The translations under genes and the position numbers were made by a program. The notes under the pieces were generated by a model. That model saw only the letters and a list, made by a program, of their open reading frames with translations, searched no databases and was not told where the DNA came from. This document shows, piece by piece, positions 32,498-40,967 of a stretch of DNA of 64,000 nt. Every line of letters starts with the position of its first letter. Within the stretch, counting starts at the first letter, position 1. The stretch comes from Legionella antarctica (GTDB taxonomy: Bacteria; Pseudomonadota; Gammaproteobacteria; Legionellales; Legionellaceae), in the NCBI RefSeq assembly GCF_011764505.1, contig NZ_AP022839.1, positions 789,001-853,000 on the forward strand. Reading direction: 5' to 3'.

Positions 32498-34042
32498 ATG
32501 CCTGATAAACGATTTAAAATAGTCTCTTCAACCATTGACCAGGATCAATACGATGTTGCTGCTCAATGGGCTAAAACTTTTCTTCATAACTCAACTGACG
32601 ATGTTGCTATTAAAATGTCGCAATTAGTGATGGCATGCGTTGCTATGGGTGATTTTAAAACACGAGCATACATGTCTAAATCGTCAGAGTTACAAGCCCC
32701 CTCGGATCAGCTCACAGTTGCTGATTATTTATCCCATGCCAGCCGCATTATCCTGGATTATCAAGATATGTCTGAATCTAACAGAGCAGAGCTGTTAGCC
32801 TATTTCCCTGCACCTGGCGAAACAAATACCGTTTTTGCGCGTTCGGCTACTCATAATGTGTTTCGGACTGAGCGATCAGTTTTTGAAGGTAAAGGAGTTT
32901 TGTTAGGTGTAACTGGCCAATTACCTTCAATACTCAAAGAGTCTCGTGATTTTGGGGTTAATATTGCTATGGGTGGAGCAGGGGAAAACAATCATTATGG
33001 AAAAAAGATTTCTGCTAATGGTTTCAGTGGCCATCTTTATTTTCATCTAAATAAGGAGCAAAACATACTGCTAGTTGGCCTTGAACAATCAGCTCCAGCC
33101 GCTTCTCCTTTAGAATTGCTCAAGGGTGCGAAAAAATACTCTGAAGTCGAACAGCAAGACACAGATCAATTTGGTCAGGGGCATTCTCTAATTGGCGCTT
33201 CTGATACTTATACTGCAGCAGGTTCCTTATATTTCAGTAATCCAGTGTATCAAGCAAAACTTGTATTAGAAAAAGGTTGTTTCCCTCCAGAAAAATATGG
33301 GGCAATGAAGGTCATTATCACAGATGAAAATTGGCCTGCTATTAAATATTATTTAGAGAGGCTGAGATATATAATAAGTACTGGCTCTCAGGAGATTCTT
33401 ACAGAACAATTGTTGGAAAAACCAACATCAGCAATCAGCTATGAAAAAGATTTTTTAAGTTATATAGCGCTCAATTTCGATGCTTATTTAAAGCAAATTT
33501 ACCAGGTATTTATTCTCCAAAGCGAATCCAGTGCAGATGAAAGGATACTGTTTGAAAAACTACAGACGGATCTATTAGTCATCATTAAAAAACTACAAAT
33601 TGGTACTTTGGACAGTTATGACGAATTTAATCTGTTGGTTAACCAAATAGCGACAAATCCTGATACGCCGGAAGAGTATTGTCAGGCGATTGCACGTATC
33701 AGTGCTCTATTTAAGTTGCACCTTGAAATTGATCCGAAGTTAAAACAAACTCAAGTGACTCCTGAATATCAGTTTGGTGATATTACACGAACTATGTTGG
33801 GGAAAATAAGTGGTGAAGAAGGATATAAATTTGGTGATGTGACGCGGTTTGTAGTTTGTTGCGTGACGCCTACTCCATCTGTTCCTACCGCATCGTTATC
33901 TGAGCAGGATAAACAGGAAGAACCTGCAAAAAAGACAACGGGTTACCGCTTTGGTGATTATACTCGGAGCCTATTTGGAAGTGGAAAAACCAGTGAAACA
34001 CCTGAACCGCCTCAAGATAATATAAACAAGCCAGGATTCTGA
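32498..34042 (+). CDS. Unknown soluble protein with three C-terminal YxFGDxTR motifs, effector candidate
   Basis: 514 residues, no signal peptide or membrane helix. The N-terminal about 110 residues look helical and TPR-like; the middle (about 125-290) contains FEGKGVLLGVTGQLPSILKE and a Gly-rich MGGAGENNHYGKK segment and is unrecognised. The last 92 residues carry YQFGDITR (424-431), YKFGDVTR (443-450) and YRFGDYTR (483-490), then a Pro/Thr-rich tail ending DNINKPGF. Spacing of the motifs is 19 and 40 residues. Large AT-rich soluble genes with unique architecture are typical Dot/Icm effectors in Legionella; export is inference. The ribosome-binding site is poor. Confidence 0.6.
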   Translation: MPDKRFKIVSSTIDQDQYDVAAQWAKTFLHNSTDDVAIKMSQLVMACVAMGDFKTRAYMSKSSELQAPSDQLTVADYLSHASRIILDYQDMSESNRAELLAYFPAPGETNTVFARSATHNVFRTERSVFEGKGVLLGVTGQLPSILKESRDFGVNIAMGGAGENNHYGKKISANGFSGHLYFHLNKEQNILLVGLEQSAPAASPLELLKGAKKYSEVEQQDTDQFGQGHSLIGASDTYTAAGSLYFSNPVYQAKLVLEKGCFPPEKYGAMKVIITDENWPAIKYYLERLRYIISTGSQEILTEQLLEKPTSAISYEKDFLSYIALNFDAYLKQIYQVFILQSESSADERILFEKLQTDLLVIIKKLQIGTLDSYDEFNLLVNQIATNPDTPEEYCQAIARISALFKLHLEIDPKLKQTQVTPEYQFGDITRTMLGKISGEEGYKFGDVTRFVVCCVTPTPSVPTASLSEQDKQEEPAKKTTGYRFGDYTRSLFGSGKTSETPEPPQDNINKPGF

Positions 34043-34330
34043 TTTAACAGATGACGACCGCTGCCAGCCAAGGAAGCGAGGAACGAGCGAGGCTGGTAGT
34101 CCCTGGTAGCCTTAGAGCCGGATGTTTTGCCGCAGGCAAAATATAAGGCATCCGAAAAGGCGTCAGTCATTGGGGTAGCGTTGTTTTTGAACCCCGAATG
34201 GGGTGAAAAAACAAGCGGACACAGGACGGCCAGGGCCGCCGGAGGCATACTTGTCGCGTTTGCGAGTCGATTTCAGCCATGGATGGCTAAAATCAATCAC
34301 GAGCTTAGCGACACTATCGTGTAATAATCC
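34043..34330. repeat. GC-rich non-coding segment with strong stem-loops
   Basis: About 285 bases visibly richer in G+C than anything around. It contains TTTTGCC/GGCAAAA (34125-34131 and 34135-34141) within an outer CGGATG/CATCCG pair (34119-34124 and 34149-34154), and other short inverted repeats. Frames through it are short on both strands. It could be a dispersed structured repeat, a mobile remnant or an RNA. The following 34331-34551 is AT-rich, with nothing recognised. Confidence 0.45.
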
Positions 34331-34551
34331 GTTAATATTTTTTACCGATAAGAATGTGTGTCAACACACAAAAACTTTCTGAGTCAACCATGAACAAAAG
34401 AAATGAATCATTAAGGAGTTAGTTCGGTTTATTTTATAAAAAATATCCCGAACCATCTGTTAGTTTCAGTCGAGACCACTCACATCGATAGACTTTTTAT
34501 TCCAGCCATGTTTTATTACTTAATAAATCATCAGGGAAATATCAGTTTTTT

Positions 34552-35688
34552 ATGAAGTTAACTTTTTTAAAATTGGTGCTAAGTACAACGACAGCAATCT
34601 ATTTAGGTTTTTGGGTAGAAAAGGCATGCTGTGCTGTTACTCAAAGTTTAAACGACACTTTTTTCCAGAATCCTGCCGAGCTTAGTTTGATTAATCAAAT
34701 GCAATTAAGAGCAGGTAATTTATTTGTGGTGCCGTCATTACAATTTACTGGAACTTCAATTGATGGCACTGGAAGTGCGACCAGCAAAGTAACAGATAAT
34801 CTTCCTTATTTGTTAGGCGACTACAGGGTTAGTGAGCGTTTTGTATTGGGAATTAATATTGTACCCAGTGCCTATGGCCATTTGGAGTGGCCTCTGGATT
34901 CTATAGTATCCAGTGTAACTACAACAACAAACCTTCTTTATTACAGGGCTGGATTTCAAACCAGCTATCAGGTAACAAAAGATTTGGCTCTTGGCATAGG
35001 CCTTAATTGTCAAATTAACAAAAACAACGAATTAAATTTTGTAGTTCCTAACTTGGGGAACGAATTTAATAAGGTTTCGGGGTTGAATCCTAGTGGAGAT
35101 ATAGGGTTATTTTACAAAATTAATGCAAAAAATTTTTTTACTACAGCAGTGTATACATGGGTAAATGCTATGGGATCTGGTACCAGTTCGCTTAATAGTG
35201 CAGTCAGCCGTTCTTTTCGGTTGGGTATAACAGAGGCTTCGGTAGCATACATTGGACTGCAACATGTGTTGAGTGATAAATGGTTTATTAGTGAGAAAAT
35301 CTATTGGTCAGGCTGGGCTATTCAAAAAAGGATTCACTTTCAAAATACAACGAGAGGTAGCTTTGTAGTTCCAACTTATTGGAAAGATGTTTGGTCCTAC
35401 CAGGTTGCAACCCGCTATGCAGCCACCGAAAAGTTAGCGTTGCTTGGAGCCTTTATCTACGAAACAAATCCGAATTCGACATCAACCAATAATATAGGTT
35501 ATCCGCTCGCGTCCACAATGTTTATTTCAGGGGGGCTAGATATCAATCTATTCAAACAATTTTCTACTCAATTACTTTATGGATACGGGATGTTCGTTCC
35601 TAAAGCCAAAATTTTTACAGCAGAAAGTCTGGGGGTAGTATCTGCCAATACGCAAGCCGCACTATTACAATTTACTTATAAAACATAA
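34552..35688 (+). CDS. FadL/OmpP1-family outer membrane transport protein
   Basis: 378 residues with a signal peptide (LKLVLSTTTAIYLGFWVEKA). The NPAELSLINQMQLRAGN block near the mature N-terminus corresponds to the NPAGL-like hatch region of FadL/TodX proteins, and the rest is a series of amphipathic strands (GINIVPSAYGHLEWPL, LGIGLNCQIN) ending in LLQFTYKT. Such porins take up hydrophobic compounds, usually long-chain fatty acids. The stop codon TAA is formed within the first two units of a heptamer repeat, so the C-terminus abuts the repeat array. Confidence 0.75.
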   Translation: MKLTFLKLVLSTTTAIYLGFWVEKACCAVTQSLNDTFFQNPAELSLINQMQLRAGNLFVVPSLQFTGTSIDGTGSATSKVTDNLPYLLGDYRVSERFVLGINIVPSAYGHLEWPLDSIVSSVTTTTNLLYYRAGFQTSYQVTKDLALGIGLNCQINKNNELNFVVPNLGNEFNKVSGLNPSGDIGLFYKINAKNFFTTAVYTWVNAMGSGTSSLNSAVSRSFRLGITEASVAYIGLQHVLSDKWFISEKIYWSGWAIQKRIHFQNTTRGSFVVPTYWKDVWSYQVATRYAATEKLALLGAFIYETNPNSTSTNNIGYPLASTMFISGGLDINLFKQFSTQLLYGYGMFVPKAKIFTAESLGVVSANTQAALLQFTYKT

Positions 35689-35782
35689 AACATAAAACAT
35701 AAAACATAAAACATAAAACATAAAACATAAAACATAAAACATAAAACATAAAACATAAAACATAAAACATAAAACATAAAAC
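35678..35782. repeat. 15 perfect tandem copies of the heptamer ATAAAAC
   Basis: Exactly 105 bases in 15 units without any mismatch. The first 11 bases are coding and contain the stop of the FadL-like gene; the last three bases (AAC) are the target duplication of IS-A copy 2. Perfect identity suggests active slippage, so copy number should vary between strains. Confidence 0.95.
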
Positions 35783-35846
35783 TATAGTGGACCCCAAAAA
35801 TGAGACAGTGGTGTAAAATAGAAACCATTGTTAAACGGGGTACCAA

Positions 35847-36131
35847 GTGGCTAAAAAAAAATTTACATCTGACTTCAAAGCAAAGGTAGCAATTGAGGCA
35901 TTAAAAAGTCACAAGACGACCAATGAATTGGCATCTGAATTTGAGGTGCATGCAACACAAATCAATCTGTGGAAAAAACAATTACTGGATGGAAGCAAGC
36001 AATTGTTTAGCGGCAAGCATGACAAAGACATGGACTCCATCATACAAGAACGAGATCGATTATACACGCAAATAGGCCAGCTAGCGGTTGAGTTAGACTG
36101 GCTTAAAAAAAAGACCGGTCATCTAAGTTGA
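35847..36131 (+). CDS. IS3-type transposase OrfA (IS-A copy 2)
   Basis: 94 residues starting at GTG. The helix-turn-helix is TTNELASEFEVHATQINLWK and the C-terminal helix RDRLYTQIGQLAVELDWLKK is zipper-like. The run CTTAAAAAAAAG just before the stop is a standard -1 slippage site for making OrfAB. Confidence 0.93.
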   Translation: MAKKKFTSDFKAKVAIEALKSHKTTNELASEFEVHATQINLWKKQLLDGSKQLFSGKHDKDMDSIIQERDRLYTQIGQLAVELDWLKKKTGHLS

Positions 36132-36988
36132 GCGTGCGGGAGAAGCGAGCCATGATTGATGTCAATCACCCTACACTCAGCATCGTACGCCAATGTGCAT
36201 TGGTTAATTTGTCACGCGCTAGCTACTATCGCACTGCTGGCGAAGGAATATGTACCGAGAGCCCAGAGAATCTGGCTTTGATGGTCTTGATTGATGAGGA
36301 ATACATGCGCCATCCTTTCTATGGAAGCAGAAAGATGCGTTCTTATTTACGTCGCCTTGGCCATGACGTTAACCGTAAGAGAGTGCAGCGTTTGATGCGG
36401 ATCATGGGTCTGGTTTCAGTGGCACCAAAGCCGAATACGAGTAAAAAGAACAAGGAACAAAAGGTTTATCCCTACTTGCTACGTGGTTTAGTGATTGATC
36501 GACCCAATCAGGTTTGGTGCACCGATATTACCTACGTTAGGATGCAAGGAGGCTTTGTATATTTGGTGGCAATAATGGACTGGTATAGCCGCAAGGTGCT
36601 CTCTTGGAAGGTATCAAACAGCATGGATGATGACTTTTGTGTAAGCGCGTTGGAGAGCGCCATCAGGCTCCACGGCAGGCCTGATATTTTTAATACGGAT
36701 CAAGGCTCCCAGTTTACCAGTAAGGCGTTTACCGATGTTTTAAAAGACCATGACATCAAAATTAGCATGGACGGGAAAGGTCGATGGATGGATAATGTGT
36801 TCATTGAACGGCTATGGCGTTCAGTCAAATATGAAGATATTTACATAAAAGAATACGGAACAGTTTTAGCACTACGAAATGGTTTAAGGGTGTATTTCAA
36901 GTTTTATAACGACGAAAGACCTCATCAATCATTTGGAATATACACGCCGTCAGAGGTTTATGCTGGCCTATATGAGGCTGCAGCGTAA
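36128..36988 (+). CDS. IS3-type transposase OrfB (IS-A copy 2)
   Basis: 286 residues with the same protein sequence as the copy 1 OrfB and complete DDE motifs (TDITYVRM, NTDQGSQFTS, FIERLWRSVK). It overlaps OrfA by four bases (start at 36128). With an intact OrfA this copy can probably supply active transposase for both IS-A copies. Confidence 0.94.
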   Translation: MSVREKRAMIDVNHPTLSIVRQCALVNLSRASYYRTAGEGICTESPENLALMVLIDEEYMRHPFYGSRKMRSYLRRLGHDVNRKRVQRLMRIMGLVSVAPKPNTSKKNKEQKVYPYLLRGLVIDRPNQVWCTDITYVRMQGGFVYLVAIMDWYSRKVLSWKVSNSMDDDFCVSALESAIRLHGRPDIFNTDQGSQFTSKAFTDVLKDHDIKISMDGKGRWMDNVFIERLWRSVKYEDIYIKEYGTVLALRNGLRVYFKFYNDERPHQSFGIYTPSEVYAGLYEAAA

Positions 36989-36994
36989 TGGAAT

Positions 36995-37127
36995 GCCTGT
37001 GGATATGTGGACGCGTCCTGCGGATCAGCCATCGCCCTTCGGGACATGTGGACAAGCCATGGATAACAAAAAGACGTTATCCACCGCTTGACCACACTCG
37101 ATGGCTTCGCGCCCACATACCCACAGG
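36995..37127. repeat. Large imperfect palindrome downstream of orfB in IS-A copy 2
   Basis: Outer arms at 36995-37010 and 37112-37127 are GCCTGTGGATATGTGG and its near-complement. Inner paired blocks include GCCATCG/CGATGGC, and GGATAAC (37061-37067) with GTTATCC (37076-37082) at the centre. Several TGTGGATA-type motifs resemble DnaA boxes. It is non-coding cargo of the element. Confidence 0.6.
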
Positions 37128-37262
37128 CTCAATAACAGGTGTTTCATTAACTGCTATTGTGGTTGACTCGTGTGCTACGCACCCTCGTCAACGAAAGAAA
37201 GTAGAATTAAAGTTATATCTTAAATTAAACGGATCGCTGTCTTGACAATGGGGTCCACTGTA

Positions 37263-37568
37263 AACATAGGAAAAACTTGTTGACTCTATTCAGCAGAATC
37301 ATCCGGTTCCAGTTCGCTTTTCTTCGTTTCTATACTTTTAACCTTAATGTTCACAAAAAAATCGAAAAATAGATATTTAATAATCAATTAATATAAATGC
37401 ATTATATTAGGATTATATAAAATCCATATATGACTCATATTATGACTAGAGTAATTTTAATAGCGGTTAGTGATGGGTTCGGACCTGATTCCTACTTCAA
37501 AATTCCATTGTACTTTTTATGCAGCATGCTACGATGGAGCCCTTTTTTAAAGAAAGGAGAGTCTCAAT
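37263..37568. other. Intergenic region upstream of a beta-barrel gene
   Basis: About 306 AT-rich bases between IS-A copy 2 and the next gene. No coding frame supported. It should hold the promoter of the rightward outer membrane protein gene; several AT-rich hexamers exist but none with a convincing pair. Confidence 0.45.
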
Positions 37569-38444
37569 ATGAAAATAATTGTATTATCATTAACTTGCTT
37601 CATTATTAGCATCGTTTCAATAAGCGGAAATGCGCAGGCTATCAAGCATGATAAACAAGCAACTGATAAATTTGACAAACAGGTAAACCCCTTGCCTTAT
37701 GGGTATGTACGAGGAGAAATTGGCTACTCTTTTTCGCGTAATGGAGATGTGCACGTTAACCAAAATGACTGGACCGTGACAAACGAAGGCTATAATAACG
37801 ATTTTGGCGGTAGCGCCCTGTTTGGGTTTGGTTTGGGCATTTATAGTTCTTCAGTGCTTTCCATAGGACTCAGTGCACAGAACCGTTCTGACTTTGACTA
37901 TTCAAAGCATCAAACTATCAAAGGTTCACCAGACGCCAATCCAAATCTTTTTTTTCCTGACTTAAATGGATGGACCCGAAAGTTTGATTTAGAAAATCAA
38001 AGTTATATGTTTGACGTTTTCTTAAACCGGGCCGGTAAAGCAAGCCAACATCTGTATGAGCTAAAAGGACTCTCTATCATTCCTTACCTCGGAGGAAGTA
38101 TTGGTCTTTCTGTAAACAAAGTTTCTGATTTCCATACAGAAACAAACAGCCAGGACCAAGCTGGTAGTTTTGTCTTCGATCGAAGCCGAGTCATAATGAC
38201 GCCAAAAAGCTTCAAAACATTTGCTTGGCAAATTCAAGCGGGAATTGACATACCTGTCAGAGAATCCGTGTTGGCTAGCATAGGATACCGTTATTTCGAC
38301 GGAGGAAATTTTAAAAGCAACAGCTACACCATTGATAGCTTAGATAATGGCTCAGGAGAAAGAACTTTCTTATACAATATATCTCCATGGAAAGCCAAAC
38401 TACGCAGTAATGAAGTAGTTGCTTCCATCACCGTGTTAATTTAA
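37569..38444 (+). CDS. Outer membrane beta-barrel protein
   Basis: 291 residues. A signal peptide (MKIIVLSLTCFIISIVSISG, then NAQA) precedes YGYVRGEIGYSFSRNGDV, the usual first strand of OmpA/Opa-like small barrels. Later strands include FGFGLGIYSSSVLSIGLSA, YLGGSIGLSVNKVSDFH and ASIGYRYFDGGNF. A strong AAGGAG precedes the ATG. It is a different protein from the barrels at 11581 and 62860 but of the same general type. Ligand unknown. Confidence 0.78.
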   Translation: MKIIVLSLTCFIISIVSISGNAQAIKHDKQATDKFDKQVNPLPYGYVRGEIGYSFSRNGDVHVNQNDWTVTNEGYNNDFGGSALFGFGLGIYSSSVLSIGLSAQNRSDFDYSKHQTIKGSPDANPNLFFPDLNGWTRKFDLENQSYMFDVFLNRAGKASQHLYELKGLSIIPYLGGSIGLSVNKVSDFHTETNSQDQAGSFVFDRSRVIMTPKSFKTFAWQIQAGIDIPVRESVLASIGYRYFDGGNFKSNSYTIDSLDNGSGERTFLYNISPWKAKLRSNEVVASITVLI

Positions 38445-38741
38445 CAACTGTCTAAAACTTGCTGCTCTCAAAACACGTCTGGGGTCTGCCTTCAGGATGG
38501 AGACCCTAAGTATGGTATCCACATTTACATGGTTCATAGGCATTTTTTGAGCCATTTTTATATTTTTATACTGTCGTACTTAAGTAAAGCTTGGCACTTT
38601 AGCTGAAAGTTTAATCTGTTCACGAACTAATGGTTTACCTTTTTTTTAATACAACATATCAATTGCACGGCTACGAAGTTCAGTTTCTCTCTCAGAATCC
38701 TGTCGATGGTGAATGAATTAAATTAAAGGATAAAAAAATGA

Positions 38742-38993
38742 TCAAATAGCCTCTTGCTCTAGTTTTCCTTGCCAAATCTGAAAGTCTTCAACCCTGATAA
38801 TATCGCAAATTTCTTCCTTTGATGAATAGACGATTACGGCATCACCATCATGTAGTTTTTTCATCAGTTGACTTTTTTTAATATGAATATCAAGTTCAAC
38901 CTCGCCATAGTCTGTTGTTTGACGAGTAATAATCTCAATAATTAAATTATCCAAGGCATCTTTACTTAGCAACGTATGATCGATTTCAATCAT
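38742..38993 (-). CDS. yheU: YheU-family (UPF0270) protein
   Basis: 83 residues from the ATG at 38993, chosen because AAGGA lies 6 bases upstream; a TTG at 39011 would add six residues. The family core is visible: SKDALDNLIIEIITRQTTDY followed by GEVELD, KSQLMKKLHDGDAVIVYSS. Compared with E. coli YheU (72 residues) it has a slightly longer C-terminus. Function is not known for the family. Confidence 0.82.
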   Translation of the reverse strand: MIEIDHTLLSKDALDNLIIEIITRQTTDYGEVELDIHIKKSQLMKKLHDGDAVIVYSSKEEICDIIRVEDFQIWQGKLEQEAI

Positions 38994-39122
38994 CTGTTTC
39001 CTTATGAGCAATAGTGCAGCCTAAAATGGTATTTCTTCAAAAGAGTTTATCATAATCAAAATAAAGCGGCTAAAGAGAAACTTTTTTTTAATAAATCTTG
39101 CTGTCCATTCGGTTGCATGCAA

Positions 39123-40352
39123 TTAAATAATTGCAGCTGGAGTATCAGAATTAGTGTTGTTTTCATAAAAGTCATGCTTTTGAGAAACTGTGAACGTTTT
39201 GGGTTGTTCCAACCTCAATACCTCTAATTCTGGTAGGTTTACCTGAGCAGGGTGAGGTTTTGTAAGATCTAATCCACCTTCGTGCATTTTCTTGGTTGAA
39301 TCAGATACTAAACTCAAGCTCGAGAGATTTATTTCAAATGCGAGAGTATGTTCCGTGTATTTTCCCCTTATTCTGCCAGTGGATTGATCAATTACAAAGA
39401 TGTATGGTGGACTGAATAATGATGTTAGTCCAGAATCTTTTTGAATATTGTAAACACACCGGGTTTCACCGTATTCAAAAGCAGATTTAATTCCAAAGGT
39501 TTTATTAAAAAAATTTTTAAAATTATTACCATGTCCAAATAGCCAAAAATCACCTTCATCAGATTTTAAATTATCTCTGATCAACTGCCGTGTAGTTGTT
39601 ATTTTTTGGTCTTCAGAAAGTGAGTTGGTATCAAAAATACAGCCTTCCTCATTGGTCTGCCGACCTTGAGAAAAGTACTCTAAACTAGTAACGCCCGAGA
39701 TATTAAGCATTATTTCGTCTGCTTGTGAGGATTTTTTTTGAATTTGCTCAAATACATTGGTATATCCATAAAACCAAATGGATAGTTTGAATAGAATGAC
39801 CTTAATTGGCGTTCGCCAAAAAGACATTTGATTGTATTCTTGCGTCAATTGTTCCAGTGAGGTGATATTCTTGCCAGAAGGGGTAAAACTGTTTTCTGAT
39901 AAGGTCGGTTGAATGATGATCTGTGCGCTTTTAAGATGAGCTGGAATTATTAGACTGGCTGTTTGTTTGGCTCTTACCAAAGGAGATACCGCAATTAGGG
40001 TCCGTTTATCTGGATAGCCTAATAAAGCTGAAGTAAATTTATTGCTATGCGACATGTTACCCATCGCTTGTTGTGCAAGTGCTGCATTCGGGTTGAGCCC
40101 CAGTTTTTTTTGGCTCCACAAAGCACTCTCCCCGTGACGGCTAAATAATACATGACCAGTGATGTATAATCCTGATTTTAAAATGAACTGTTGATCTTCT
40201 GCCTTAATTTGGCCCAATATTTCATTTATCTGGTTTTGATCTTTATCAGGATTTAAGACATTTAATGTATTAATCAAGCTTTTAATATTTTGTTGGTAGC
40301 TGATAACTGCATCCGAAGCGGGGTCGATATTTATAATTTGACCTTGTCCCAT
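39123..40352 (-). CDS. Histidine phosphatase superfamily protein with large extensions, effector candidate
   Basis: 409 residues from the ATG at 40352, which has AGGAAA about 8 bases upstream; TTG at 40370 is less likely. The catalytic core is the phosphoglycerate-mutase-like fold: HVLFSRHGESALWS (RHG with the phosphorylated His near residue 73), AVSPLVRAKQTASLI, and the second catalytic His in DFWLFGHGNNFKNFF. The core is preceded by about 65 and followed by about 110 residues without recognised domains. No signal peptide. The odd architecture and Legionella-like context make a secreted phosphatase possible; a housekeeping phosphatase is also possible. Confidence 0.7.
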   Translation of the reverse strand: MGQGQIINIDPASDAVISYQQNIKSLINTLNVLNPDKDQNQINEILGQIKAEDQQFILKSGLYITGHVLFSRHGESALWSQKKLGLNPNAALAQQAMGNMSHSNKFTSALLGYPDKRTLIAVSPLVRAKQTASLIIPAHLKSAQIIIQPTLSENSFTPSGKNITSLEQLTQEYNQMSFWRTPIKVILFKLSIWFYGYTNVFEQIQKKSSQADEIMLNISGVTSLEYFSQGRQTNEEGCIFDTNSLSEDQKITTTRQLIRDNLKSDEGDFWLFGHGNNFKNFFNKTFGIKSAFEYGETRCVYNIQKDSGLTSLFSPPYIFVIDQSTGRIRGKYTEHTLAFEINLSSLSLVSDSTKKMHEGGLDLTKPHPAQVNLPELEVLRLEQPKTFTVSQKHDFYENNTNSDTPAAII

Positions 40353-40594
40353 AAAGAATTTCCTACTCAACTATATTAAGATTAAAAGTCATATTGTATA
40401 TGAAAAAAATTAAGATAATATTAACCGGCATATTTTATACAGGGCGATTTCATCAAAAATTCAAAAACCCAACCACTTTTTTCAAATATTGACAAGAGAG
40501 TGTGGCTTTCAGGCGTTTTCAAGCGATACCTTCTGGATAGTCCTTTATTTGATGACGGTGGTGTAAATTATAAACTACTTTCCATTTTTGCAAC

Positions 40595-40644
40595 GGAGCC
40601 CACCTTATTTCCATATTTCTATTCCAGGCTCCTGGTATAAGGTG
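40595..40644 (+). promoter_or_regulatory. Candidate H-type pseudoknot in the region upstream of the entericidin gene
   Basis: GGAGCC (40595-40600) pairs with GGCTCC (40627-40632) and CACCTTAT (40601-40608) pairs with ATAAGGTG (40637-40644). The two helices interleave (a-b-a'-b'), the topology of a pseudoknot. The region 40353-40770 has no other feature I recognise. It could be leader RNA or chance. Confidence 0.3.
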
Positions 40645-40770
40645 CAACCATATGCTTTCTACAGCAAGAAAAGTAATATTTTTCTACATTTTTTTATAAT
40701 CATAGGCTAGACTTTTGATGTGGTTTTTTAAATAAAAAGTAGTAATTACTAAAATATAACAAGGAGAGAC

Positions 40771-40911
40771 ATGATGAAAAATAATAAGAAAATTGCTACG
40801 GTTTGTTTTTTCCTTACAACTCTTTTTATGCTGAATGGATGTGGAACTATTCATGGGTTTGGTAAGGATGTTTCCAGAACAGGTCACGAAATTCAAAAAG
40901 CGACACGATGA
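40771..40911 (+). CDS. ecnB: Entericidin-type small lipoprotein
   Basis: 46 residues with an AAGGAGAG ribosome-binding site. A basic start (MMKNNKK) and a hydrophobic segment (TVCFFLTTLFM) lead to the lipobox LNGC, so the mature protein is a lipid-anchored peptide of 23 residues. The mature part, CGTIHGFGKDVSRTGHEIQK, matches the entericidin A/B family, whose members are stress-induced membrane lipoproteins in stationary phase. A long hairpin follows the stop. The longer reading frame on the opposite strand is a shadow. Confidence 0.88.
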   Translation: MMKNNKKIATVCFFLTTLFMLNGCGTIHGFGKDVSRTGHEIQKATR

Positions 40912-40933
40912 TTTTTTTGGTTCATTTTTAATT

Positions 40934-40967
40934 AGATCTTGTACTATCGAGTTATAGTAGAAGATCT
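40934..40967 (+). terminator. Stem-loop downstream of the entericidin gene
   Basis: AGATCTTGTACTAT (40934-40947) pairs with ATAGTAGAAGATCT (40954-40967) with one mismatch, around loop CGAGTT. It begins 23 bases after the stop codon. T-rich bases lie before, not directly after, the stem. The remaining 40968-41325 shows no gene and no further feature I recognise, apart from the AAGGA site of the next gene. Confidence 0.6.

Larger units (their letters stand above)
35783..37262 (+). mobile_element. IS3-type element A, copy 2
   Basis: 1480 bp, ends TATAGTGGACCCC and (reverse strand) TACAGTGGACCCC, with the 3-bp duplication AAC at 35780-35782 and 37263-37265. It encodes the same proteins as copy 1 but is uninterrupted and in the opposite orientation. 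Together they form a large inverted repeat around 31.4-35.8 kb. Confidence 0.93.

Noticed and set aside
35678-35782. CRISPR array
   Set aside because: Units are 7-base direct repeats without spacers; it is a simple tandem repeat.
36988-37245. 85-codon frame after IS-A orfB (also at 28456-28713)
   Set aside because: It runs through the palindrome of the element, has no ribosome-binding site, and its Trp/Arg-rich translation looks like non-coding DNA.
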